Source of the DNA: Bradyrhizobium macuxiense
GTDB lineage: Bacteria > Pseudomonadota > Alphaproteobacteria > Rhizobiales > Xanthobacteraceae
Length of the DNA: 64,000 bases
Direction: 5' to 3'
NCBI RefSeq assembly: GCF_007993935.1
Contig: NZ_VITY01000004.1
Location: forward strand, 372,001 to 436,000
Shown: positions 57,632-64,000 of the stretch, piece after piece
Layout: each line of letters opens with the position of its first letter
How positions within the stretch are numbered: position 1 is the first letter of the stretch
Notes under the pieces: model-generated
Databases searched by the model: none
What the model saw: the letters and a program-made list of their open reading frames with translations, nothing else
Told to the model about the DNA's origin: nothing
Position numbers and translations under genes: made by a program

Positions 57632-58954
57632 TCATGCGTGCCTGTGTGGCGCTGGTCTCGCAGCGGGATGCTGCGGCCGTGGCGCAGGATGAGGCCGCGG
57701 TGCCGGCCGCGACACGTGCGGCGCTGCGGGCCGGGGCGGAGGAGCACGATGCACAGCCGCTTGCGCGACGTGCGGCGCCGGCGGATGCGCGACCGGGTGT
57801 GGCGCGGGCGGTGCATGACGTGCGATCTGCGGCGTCGGCGCATGCACGGCCGGCGCGGCGATGTGCGGCGCCGCGGCAGGATGATTGCCCGCGGTGGGCA
57901 AGGCGTGTCCTGCCGGGGGCGCGTGCCCTGTCGTTTGAGCGTGTTCCGTCGTTGGAGCGTGCACTGCCGGCAGAGCGTTTCCTGTCGGGAGAGCGTGTCC
58001 TGCCGGCGGAGCATTCCCTGCCGGTTGAGCGTGTCCTGCCGGCAGAGCATTTCCTGACGGGAGAGCGTGACCCGTCGTTTGAGCGTGTTCTGCCGGCGCG
58101 GCGTGCACGGGCGGCAATGCGTTTCCGGTCGGCAGAGCGTGTCCAGGCGGCACGGCATTCCCGGTCGGCAGAGCGTGGCTTGCCGTCGGCTGCGCATGCC
58201 CGGGCGGCGGTGCCACGATCGGCTTGCCCGGTCGCGCGGCGATCACGCCCGCGCCGCTGAATTGTGCGGCGTGTGCGGTCGCGGCGACCGCCGGATGACC
58301 ATGGTTGTTGGCGAGCGTCAGCGCCGGGTCCTTCATGGCTGCTGCCGCGTGCCGCGTCTGCTCGGCGGTCGCAGCCACATGTTGCCCGTTCTGGGCGGCG
58401 AGCTGCTGCGGCGTCGGCCTCACCGTGGTGCCGCCGGTGCCGCCGTTGTAGCTGACGTTGGTCGTGTTGTTGATGACGGTCTTGTTGTAGACGTTGGTGA
58501 CCGAGACGTTGGAGATGTTGTTGACGGAGCTGTTGTAGAAGAAGCTGCCGCCGCGCCAGTAGCCGCCCTCGTAGCCGACGCCGGTGTAGCCGAAGCCATA
58601 AGAGATGCCGCCGTAGAAGCCGACGGTCGCTCCCCAATATCCGGCGTGGAAACCATAGGCGCCATCGTTCCAGCCCCAATAGCCGGGCGTCCACAGCAAG
58701 TCAGGTGCGGGCGGCTGCACCCATGTGCCGGGCACCCAGTAGTAGCCGATATCGTCGCTCCATGCCCAATAGCCCGGGGTCCAGATGTAGCCGACCGCGG
58801 GCATCGGCGGCTGCACATAGACCGGCAATGGCGGCGGTGCCGCATTCACGGTGATGCCGATCCCGATGCCGAGCTGCGCGTGTGCAGCGTCGGGCGGCGC
58901 GAGACAGCAGAGGCTGAGAGCTAAGGCGAGAGGCAGTCCGGCGATGCGGCGCAT
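57632..58954 (-). CDS. YXWGXW-repeat secreted protein with low-complexity C-terminus
   Basis: The 440-residue product has a signal peptide (LPLALALSLCCLAPPDAAHA). Repeated aromatic units follow (YIWTPGYWAWSDDIGYYWVPGTW, LLWTPGYWGWNDGAYGFHAGYWG), then a Tyr/Gly segment and an Asn/Val-rich strand (NNISNVSVTNVYNKTVINNTTNV). The last 200 residues are Pro/Ala/His/Thr repeats. YXWGXW proteins are common in Bradyrhizobium and thought to be envelope-associated, but their function is unknown. The ATG at 58954 is chosen because the signal peptide starts there. Confidence 0.88.
   Translation of the reverse strand: MRRIAGLPLALALSLCCLAPPDAAHAQLGIGIGITVNAAPPPLPVYVQPPMPAVGYIWTPGYWAWSDDIGYYWVPGTWVQPPAPDLLWTPGYWGWNDGAYGFHAGYWGATVGFYGGISYGFGYTGVGYEGGYWRGGSFFYNSSVNNISNVSVTNVYNKTVINNTTNVSYNGGTGGTTVRPTPQQLAAQNGQHVAATAEQTRHAAAAMKDPALTLANNHGHPAVAATAHAAQFSGAGVIAARPGKPIVAPPPGHAQPTASHALPTGNAVPPGHALPTGNALPPVHAAPAEHAQTTGHALPSGNALPAGHAQPAGNAPPAGHALPTGNALPAVHAPTTEHAQTTGHAPPAGHALPTAGNHPAAAPHIAAPAVHAPTPQIARHAPPAPHPVAHPPAPHVAQAAVHRAPPPRPAAPHVSRPAPRPHPAPRPQHPAARPAPHRHA
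57901..58195 (-). repeat. Degenerate tandem repeat inside the YXWGXW gene
   Basis: Units of about 15-18 bases encode GHALPTGN, GHAQPAGN, EHAQTTGH and similar octet-like motifs. A larger block (HALPTGNALP..VHA...EHAQTTGHA) occurs twice. Such minisatellites can vary in copy number. Confidence 0.75.
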
Positions 58955-59403
58955 GGCGCATACTCCAATCTTCTTCCCCCAGCGTTGGAGTCGAATAGTG
59001 GCGCCGACATGAACTCGTTGTGAATGTTTGTGGCGATCCGCGATCATGAGGCCGCGTCACGGCGAAATTTTTCGCAGTGGTGAATGCAGTTCAGCTTGGT
59101 GTCAGGATGGAACGCGATCGTACGGTCGAAGTGGAAACATGAGCCAAGCGACTCCTGCGAAAGTTCCGCGTGGTTGCATCGCGCTCTGCAGTCGCGGCTT
59201 CCTCGTTGCCGCTTTCGATCATCCGTGTGGCTTCAGCTCGCTGCTGAGTAACGTTGCTCGGACGTCGTGTGCTGCAAGGTGTCTGCTTCATCACTGCGCC
59301 AAATAGTCGAATTTTCGTTTTGAATTGGACGACGATCCCCTGCGCGTCATCAATCGATGATCGGAACATCCGGCTCGCACAAGGCCGGGCAGGGAGGTCT
59401 GGC
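58955..59403. other. Divergent spacer between the YXWGXW and MFS genes
   Basis: These 449 bases hold the leaders of two divergent genes. A strong AGGGAGG lies just before the MFS start. I see no gene, terminator or clear palindromic operator. The frames that run through it lack coding character. Confidence 0.55.
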
Positions 59404-60813
59404 ATGGCGCGAACCGCCGACATCGACATCAACGCGGGCGCACGCCTCGACAGGCTGCCGATCTGTGAATTCCATTGGCGCATCCTGGCCCTGATCGGGG
59501 CCGGCATGTTCCTCGACGCGTTCGATATCTATCTGGCCGGCGGCGTGCTGGGAGCCGTGCTCAAGGAGGGATGGTCGACGCTCGAGCTCAACGCCGCATT
59601 CGTCTCCGCGACCTTCGTCGGGATGACGATCGGCGCCTGGTTCTCCGGCATCCTTGGCGACCGCTTCGGCCGTCGCTTCTCCTACCAGATGAACCTCGCG
59701 ATCTTCGGCCTTGCGTCGATCGCGGCGGCCTTCGCTCCGAGCATGACCGTGCTGATCGGCCTGCGCTTCATCATCGGCATCGGGCTCGGCGCGGAGATCG
59801 TCGTGGGCTACGCGACCTTGACGGAGTTCGTGCCGGCGTCATCGCGCGGACGCTGGATCGGGCTCCTGGCTGTGATCACCAACGTCTCGCTGTTCGCGTC
59901 GTCCATGATCGGCCTGTGGGTGATCCCGACGCTTGGATGGCGCTACATGTTCGCCCTTGTCGGCCTCCTCGCGATGGTCGTCTGGATCCTGCGCAAGTCG
60001 ATGCCGGAGTCGCCGCGCTGGCTCGCCGCCAACGGACGCGCCGATGAAGCCGAGACAATTCTATCCGCGATCGAGGCGGAGGCGGCGCGCAAGGGAACGC
60101 TACCCCCTGTCGCCCCCAGCGCGCCGGCGCAGGAATCTCCGGGTGCGGTCTGGCGTCTGTTCCAGCCGCCATATCTCGCGCGCACGCTGCTCGGCAGCCT
60201 GTTGCACGTCGTCGTCGGCTTCAGCCTCTACGGATTCATCGGCTGGCTGCCGACCTTCATGGTCAAGGGCGGCCACAGCGTGGTCTCCTCGCTGGGCTAC
60301 ACCACCGTGATGGCGCTGGGCGGGCCGGTCGGATCGCTGATCGGGCTTGTACTGGCGGACCGGCTCGGACGCCGGCTGTCGATCATCGGCTCGTCGATCG
60401 CCGCGGCCGCGCTCGGCATCGCCTATCCGTATATGGCGGACGGTATTGCGCTCGCGGGTGTGGGTTTCCTGCTCGTCACCGCGATCTATGTCATGCTGGC
60501 GACCGGGTTCGCGATGCACGTCCCGGAACTGTTCCCGACGCGCTATCGGCTTCGCGGCACCGCGATCTGCGCCACGTCCGGACGGATCGCGACCGCGCTG
60601 GTCCAGTACGTCGTGGTCGCGATCTTCGCCTGGCAAGGGCTGACCGGCGTGCTGACGACCCTGGCCGGCATCCTCGTGTTCCAGGCCGTGGTCTTTCTCA
60701 TGTTCGGATTCGAGACCAAGGGACGATCGCTGGAGGACGCATCGGCGGTCACGGAGGCCGAAGCAGGAAGCCGGTCGCCGATCGCGCGAAGGCCGGCGGA
60801 CATCGGGGCCTAA
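59404..60813 (+). CDS. MFS transporter, aromatic-acid/niacin type
   Basis: The 469-residue transporter has 12 hydrophobic segments and MFS signatures: ILALIGAGMFLDAFDIYLAGGVLG (segment 1, with the acidic residues typical of the aromatic acid:H+ symporter family), GILGDRFGRRFSYQ (loop 2-3), and VLADRLGRRLSIIG (loop 8-9). MPESPRWL after segment 6 is seen in sugar and aromatic-acid porters. AGGGAGG precedes the ATG. The stop overlaps the end of the convergent lysR gene by four bases. It probably imports the acid degraded by the following genes. Confidence 0.92.
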   Translation: MARTADIDINAGARLDRLPICEFHWRILALIGAGMFLDAFDIYLAGGVLGAVLKEGWSTLELNAAFVSATFVGMTIGAWFSGILGDRFGRRFSYQMNLAIFGLASIAAAFAPSMTVLIGLRFIIGIGLGAEIVVGYATLTEFVPASSRGRWIGLLAVITNVSLFASSMIGLWVIPTLGWRYMFALVGLLAMVVWILRKSMPESPRWLAANGRADEAETILSAIEAEAARKGTLPPVAPSAPAQESPGAVWRLFQPPYLARTLLGSLLHVVVGFSLYGFIGWLPTFMVKGGHSVVSSLGYTTVMALGGPVGSLIGLVLADRLGRRLSIIGSSIAAAALGIAYPYMADGIALAGVGFLLVTAIYVMLATGFAMHVPELFPTRYRLRGTAICATSGRIATALVQYVVVAIFAWQGLTGVLTTLAGILVFQAVVFLMFGFETKGRSLEDASAVTEAEAGSRSPIARRPADIGA

Positions 60814-61712
60814 CTCAGGCCGGAGCACGCCGCCCTGAGCCGATCGCGGAGCCAGCCGTTCGCATTGCTCTGATCGTATCTGCGATGCCAGTACAACATC
60901 CAGTCGAACGGCGCGGACTCGAACGGCAGGTCCTCCATCCGCAGGCCGTCGTCCATCAGCACGGCGGCGAGATGTCGCGGCATCACCGCGAGCAGATCGG
61001 TGCTCTTCAAGACATGCGGCACGACGAGCCAATGCGGCACATTCAGCCTGATGCGCCTTCGATGACCGCGCTCAGCGAGCACATCGTCGACGAAGCGAAG
61101 ATCGGTCGGGCTGATCGAGACCTTCATGTGCTCCTGGGCAATGAAGCGTTCGAAGGTCAATTTTCCGCGCTTGATTGGGTGACCGCTCCGCATCAGGCAG
61201 ACCATGCGGTCGCGCAGCAGCGTTTCGGAACGGATCGACGCGGAATGCTCGAGCCCCATGCTGACCGCGACGTCGATCTCGTCCCGCTCCAGCGCATCGA
61301 TCGTCAGCGAGGGCGGCAGATGGATGACGTTGTAGGAGATCCGCGCGTCGGGCGATCGCGCCGCGGCGAGTCTCGGCAGCAGCAGGCAGGCAAGGATGTC
61401 CGACATCCTGATCGTGAAGCTGCGTTCCGTGCGGGTTGGATCGAAGCCGGCGTCGCTTGCCATCACGCGCTCGACCTGACGCAGCACCTGGCGCAGCGGT
61501 TCCGCCAGTTCGGTGGCGCGCGGCGTGGGCTTCATCCCGGCCGTCGTCCGCACCAGCAGTTCGTCCTCGAACATCGCGCGCAACCGGTTGAGCGCATTGC
61601 TCATCGCCGGTTGACTGAGGCCGACCCGGTCGGCCGCCTTGGTGACATGACGCTCGGTCAGCAGCGCGTCCAGCGCGACAAGCAGGTTGAGGTCGATGGA
61701 TCGAAGGTTCAT
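60810..61712 (-). CDS. LysR family regulator
   Basis: The 300-residue regulator starts MNLRSIDLNLLVALDALLTERHVTKAADRVGLSQPAMSNALNRLRAMFEDELLVRTTAGMKPTPRA, a NodD/SyrM-like LysR helix-turn-helix. A periplasmic-binding-like effector domain follows. It is divergent from the haloacid dehalogenase gene. A near-perfect inverted repeat begins at its start codon, as is usual for LysR autoregulation and divergent activation. The inducer is unknown. Confidence 0.93.
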   Translation of the reverse strand: MNLRSIDLNLLVALDALLTERHVTKAADRVGLSQPAMSNALNRLRAMFEDELLVRTTAGMKPTPRATELAEPLRQVLRQVERVMASDAGFDPTRTERSFTIRMSDILACLLLPRLAAARSPDARISYNVIHLPPSLTIDALERDEIDVAVSMGLEHSASIRSETLLRDRMVCLMRSGHPIKRGKLTFERFIAQEHMKVSISPTDLRFVDDVLAERGHRRRIRLNVPHWLVVPHVLKSTDLLAVMPRHLAAVLMDDGLRMEDLPFESAPFDWMLYWHRRYDQSNANGWLRDRLRAACSGLS

Positions 61713-61738
61713 TCGTCATTCATACCGTGAATAACGAA
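61712..61738. promoter_or_regulatory. LysR-type operator between lysR and the dehalogenase gene
   Basis: Arms TTCGTCATTCA (61712-61722) and TGAATAACGAA (61728-61738) match at 10 of 11 positions with a five-base spacer. The core contains the ATTCAT...TGAAT pattern. The element touches the lysR start codon and lies 68 bases before the dehalogenase start. Confidence 0.7.
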
Positions 61739-61806
61739 AGACCACAAATCCATTTCATCCATGATGGTGCAGGGCGTATCAATCGATCCGAACCAAGGAG
61801 GCATCA

Positions 61807-62508
61807 ATGAGTTTTGAGACGATCAAGCGCGACGTGAAGATCTGCATGTTCGACCAGTACGGCACGGTGGTCGACATGCAGGGCGGCCTGACCAAAATCG
61901 CCGCGCCGTTCCTTGCGAAGAAGGGCTGGAAGGGCGATCCGAATTCCTTCGTCACCTGGTGGCGTCGCACGCATTTCGAGAACTCGATGATCGATGCGCT
62001 GCTGCATCGCGAGCACACGCCCTATCGCGAGATCGGGCACCGCGCGGTTGCCCACGTGCTGGACCGGGCGAAGATCGACTACACGATGGACGAGGTGCGC
62101 ACCCTCGTCGGCGAGATCGAGAAGCTGGTGCCGTTTCCGGAGGTGCCGGACGCGCTCGCGCGGCTGCAAAGCAAGTACAAGCTCGTCGTGCTCTCGAACG
62201 GCGATCCCGACATGCTCGAGACCGCGAAGCAGTACCACAAGATCCCGTTCGATCGCGTGATCTCGGTGGCCGAAGCCAATTCGTTCAAGCCGCATGTCGC
62301 GACCTATACAAAGGCGGCGGAGATCATGGGTGTGAAGCCCGCCGAGGTGCTGTTCGTGGCCAATCACGCCTTCGACTGCATCGGCGCCAAGTCCGCCGGC
62401 ATGCGGACGGCGTTCATCGACCGGCGCAGCCGTCCGTTCGGCATCACGCCGCACCAGCCCGACATTCTGGTGCCGTCGATGAAAGACCTCGCCGATGCGA
62501 TCGTCTGA
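61807..62508 (+). CDS. Haloacid dehalogenase type II-like hydrolase
   Basis: The 233-residue HAD enzyme has the nucleophile Asp16 in ICMFDQYGTVVDMQGGL, motif II Ser in LVVLSNGDPDML, the Lys in SFKPHVATY, and an acidic motif near FVANHAFDCIGAKSAGM. Type II 2-haloacid dehalogenases release halide from haloacetate or halopropionate, but the last motif (NHAFD instead of SSNAWD) differs, so it may be a relative with another substrate. AAGGAGG precedes the start. The CoA-transferase gene overlaps it by 14 bases. Confidence 0.88.
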   Translation: MSFETIKRDVKICMFDQYGTVVDMQGGLTKIAAPFLAKKGWKGDPNSFVTWWRRTHFENSMIDALLHREHTPYREIGHRAVAHVLDRAKIDYTMDEVRTLVGEIEKLVPFPEVPDALARLQSKYKLVVLSNGDPDMLETAKQYHKIPFDRVISVAEANSFKPHVATYTKAAEIMGVKPAEVLFVANHAFDCIGAKSAGMRTAFIDRRSRPFGITPHQPDILVPSMKDLADAIV

Positions 62509-63733
62509 TCGCGAGCCGCTGTCCGGCATCAGGGTTCTCGACCTCTGCCGGGTGGTCTCGGGTCCATATGCCACGATGCAGCTCGGCGATCTCGGCGCCG
62601 ACATCGTCAAGATCGAGGATCCCAGGCAAGGCGACGAAAGCCGCCGCTATGGGCCGCCCTTCGTCGGTGGCGAGAGTGCGTATTTCCTCTCGGTGAACCG
62701 CAACAAGCGCAGCTGCGCCATCGACCTGAAGTCGCCGGCGGGTCGCGACGCGGTGCTCGATCTCGCATCCGTCGCCGACGTCGTGATCGAGAATTTTCGC
62801 CCGGGCACGCTCGACAAATGGGGGCTCGGTTTCGATGCGCTGCGGGCGCGCAAGGGCGACATCATCCTGTGCAGCATCTCGGGGTTCGGCCGCACCGGTG
62901 CGGACGCCTTGCGTCCCGGCTACGATCTGATCCTGCAGGGCGAATCCGGCGTGATGGACATCACCGGCGATCCGGATGGGCCGCCGACCAAGGTCGGCAC
63001 CTCGATCGCCGATCTCGTCACCGGCCTGTATGCGTCGCATTCGGTGCTGGCTGCCTTGATGCGGAAGAGCCGGACCGGCGAGGGCGGCCGGGTCGACGTT
63101 TCGATGCTCGACGCGATGGCATCACTGCTGACGTTCAACGCCGGCATGTACTTCGCCACGGGACAAAGCCCGCGGCGCCGGGGCAACGTGCATCCGACCA
63201 TCAGCCCGTACGAGCCATTCGAAGCCAGTGACGGCTGGATCAATGTCGGGGTCGCGAACGACAAGTTCTGGGCGGCCTTCTGCGTTGTCATCGGCCGCCC
63301 CGATCTGCGCGATGACCTGCGTTTCGAAACCGCGCCGAAACGCGCGGCGAGCCGGAATGAACTCGTCGCGATCCTCATCCCCATCTTTGCCCGGAGAAGC
63401 CGCGCCGAGTGGCTGCAAGCGCTGGGCGCGGCGGGCATTCCCTGCGGCGCGATCAAGTCGGTCGGCGAGGTCTGCGAAACGCCGCAACTCACGCAGCGCG
63501 GCATGGTCCAGACCGTCCGCCATCCGGCCGCCGGAGACGTGAAGTTCATCGCGCGGCCGATTCGGTTCGGCGACGATCCGCCGGCGCCTTCCACGCCGCC
63601 GCCGATGCTCGGCGAGCACACACGCGAGGTGCTTGCGGAATGGCTCGGCTGGACCGACGATCGGCTCGAAAGAGTAGCAGTCGAAGGCGCGTTCGGAGAC
63701 TTTGGACGGAGCTTCGTGCGATCGGCCATGTGA
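62495..63733 (+). CDS. CaiB/BaiF (type III) CoA-transferase
   Basis: The 412-residue protein begins LSGIRVLDLCRVVSGPYATMQLGDLGADIVKIEDPRQGDESRRYGPPFVGGESAYF and carries GYDLILQGESGVMDITGDPDGPPTKVGTSIADLVTG, where the conserved Asp of IADL is the acyl-carrying residue of type III CoA-transferases. The end GEHTREVLAEWLG is typical. Type III enzymes swap CoA between carboxylates such as oxalate, carnitine or aryl acids. It overlaps the dehalogenase gene and is followed by a thioesterase gene, so all three are one operon. Confidence 0.94.
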   Translation: MRSSDREPLSGIRVLDLCRVVSGPYATMQLGDLGADIVKIEDPRQGDESRRYGPPFVGGESAYFLSVNRNKRSCAIDLKSPAGRDAVLDLASVADVVIENFRPGTLDKWGLGFDALRARKGDIILCSISGFGRTGADALRPGYDLILQGESGVMDITGDPDGPPTKVGTSIADLVTGLYASHSVLAALMRKSRTGEGGRVDVSMLDAMASLLTFNAGMYFATGQSPRRRGNVHPTISPYEPFEASDGWINVGVANDKFWAAFCVVIGRPDLRDDLRFETAPKRAASRNELVAILIPIFARRSRAEWLQALGAAGIPCGAIKSVGEVCETPQLTQRGMVQTVRHPAAGDVKFIARPIRFGDDPPAPSTPPPMLGEHTREVLAEWLGWTDDRLERVAVEGAFGDFGRSFVRSAM

Positions 63734-63755
63734 GTATCGTCAAGAGAATATTGTC

Positions 63756-64000
63756 ATGAGGGAAATCGCCGAGCAGATGCTGCGCCGCGCCGTCGAGGAC
63801 GAGCGGCAGGAATTCGGGTCGTTCTTTCTGTCGCGCTTCCTCGGACTGGAGATCGCCTACCAGGGCGAGGCGTGCATCGTGTCCTTTGACGTCGAAAGAC
63901 CGCTGTTCAACCCGCAAGGCTCGCTGCACGGCGGCGTGCTCGCGACCGCGCTCGACATCTCGATGGGGCATCTCGTCAACCACGTCGCGGGTGCCGGCAC
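63756..64000 (+). CDS. PaaI-type hotdog thioesterase (partial, N-terminal part)
   Basis: The frame starts at ATG 63756 and runs off the window. It begins MREIAEQMLRRAVEDERQEF and contains FLGLEIAYQGEACIVSFDV, then FNPQGSLHGGVLATALDISMGH, the hotdog-fold motif HGGVLATALD of PaaI-like acyl-CoA thioesterases. It follows the CoA-transferase gene by 22 bases and probably hydrolyses a CoA intermediate of the same pathway. The C-terminal half is missing. Confidence 0.85.
   Translation, partial: MREIAEQMLRRAVEDERQEFGSFFLSRFLGLEIAYQGEACIVSFDVERPLFNPQGSLHGGVLATALDISMGHLVNHVAGAG

Noticed and set aside
56766..58694. 642-codon frame antisense to the YbaK and CBS genes and overlapping the YXWGXW gene out of phase
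   Set aside because: It spans several supported genes and its Arg/Gln-rich part is a shadow of the minisatellite.

Overview
This 64 kb window looks like a chromosomal segment of Bradyrhizobium or a very close relative (Alphaproteobacteria, Nitrobacteraceae). The evidence is a uniformly GC-rich sequence, the gene order gyrB-recF-dnaN-dnaA-rpsT, several small proteins typical of Bradyrhizobium (DUF3551, a YXWGXW-repeat protein, a 51-residue membrane peptide), a BioR-controlled biotin operon, GANTC (CcrM) sites, and several families of intergenic palindromic repeats. No rRNA, tRNA, CRISPR array, prophage or intact insertion sequence was seen.

Layout. 0-3 kb: a truncated DUF2867-like gene, a MATE exporter and a MurA paralogue with Asp at the catalytic Cys position. 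3-12 kb: the replication block on the minus strand (gyrB, recF, a DUF559 nuclease-like gene flanked by inverted repeats, dnaN, dnaA), then a 1.2 kb non-coding and partly AT-rich region with a candidate small ORF, hairpins and a DnaA box, then rpsT with a clear terminator. 12-24 kb: a membrane protein, msrA, an orphan Wza-like lipoprotein, hydrolases, an IorAB-type molybdenum hydroxylase, an HD-GYP protein, a P450, an acyl-CoA ligase and a VOC protein. 24-36 kb: a TctC-type binding protein, an ArsR-SRPBCC-DUF899-DUF1428 operon with an apparently leaderless promoter, a membrane protein/winged-helix/cis-prenyltransferase/B12-radical-SAM group, small proteins, threonine ammonia-lyase, a DUF1697-GST pair. 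36-45 kb: hydrolases, a LuxR regulator, an RND adaptor-pump pair and a GreA/B-like protein. 45-50 kb: bioR divergent from bioBFDA. 50-55 kb: a sigma-54 activator followed by a sigma-54 promoter, a GntP-type permease and a long CoA-transferase. 55-64 kb: a secreted pentapeptide-repeat protein, a YbaK-like deacylase, a CBS protein, the YXWGXW protein, then an MFS / LysR / haloacid dehalogenase / type III CoA-transferase / thioesterase cluster that runs off the end.

How the genes work together. Replication initiation, clamp, repair and gyrase genes form one co-oriented block. The biotin genes are translationally coupled (ATGA overlaps at bioF/bioD and bioD/bioA) and sit under palindromic BioR operators. 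The sigma-54 activator, the -24/-12 element, an upstream palindrome, GntP and the CoA-transferase look like one regulon for uptake and CoA activation of a short hydroxy- or keto-acid. The last cluster looks like uptake and CoA-dependent catabolism of an unidentified organic acid under LysR control. The best candidates for something undescribed are the small ORF and hairpin ahead of dnaA, the repeat-flanked DUF559 unit inside the dnaN-recF block, the prenyltransferase/B12-radical-SAM locus, and two regulators whose operators cover their own start codons. All functional statements are read from the sequence and from family knowledge; no database search was run.
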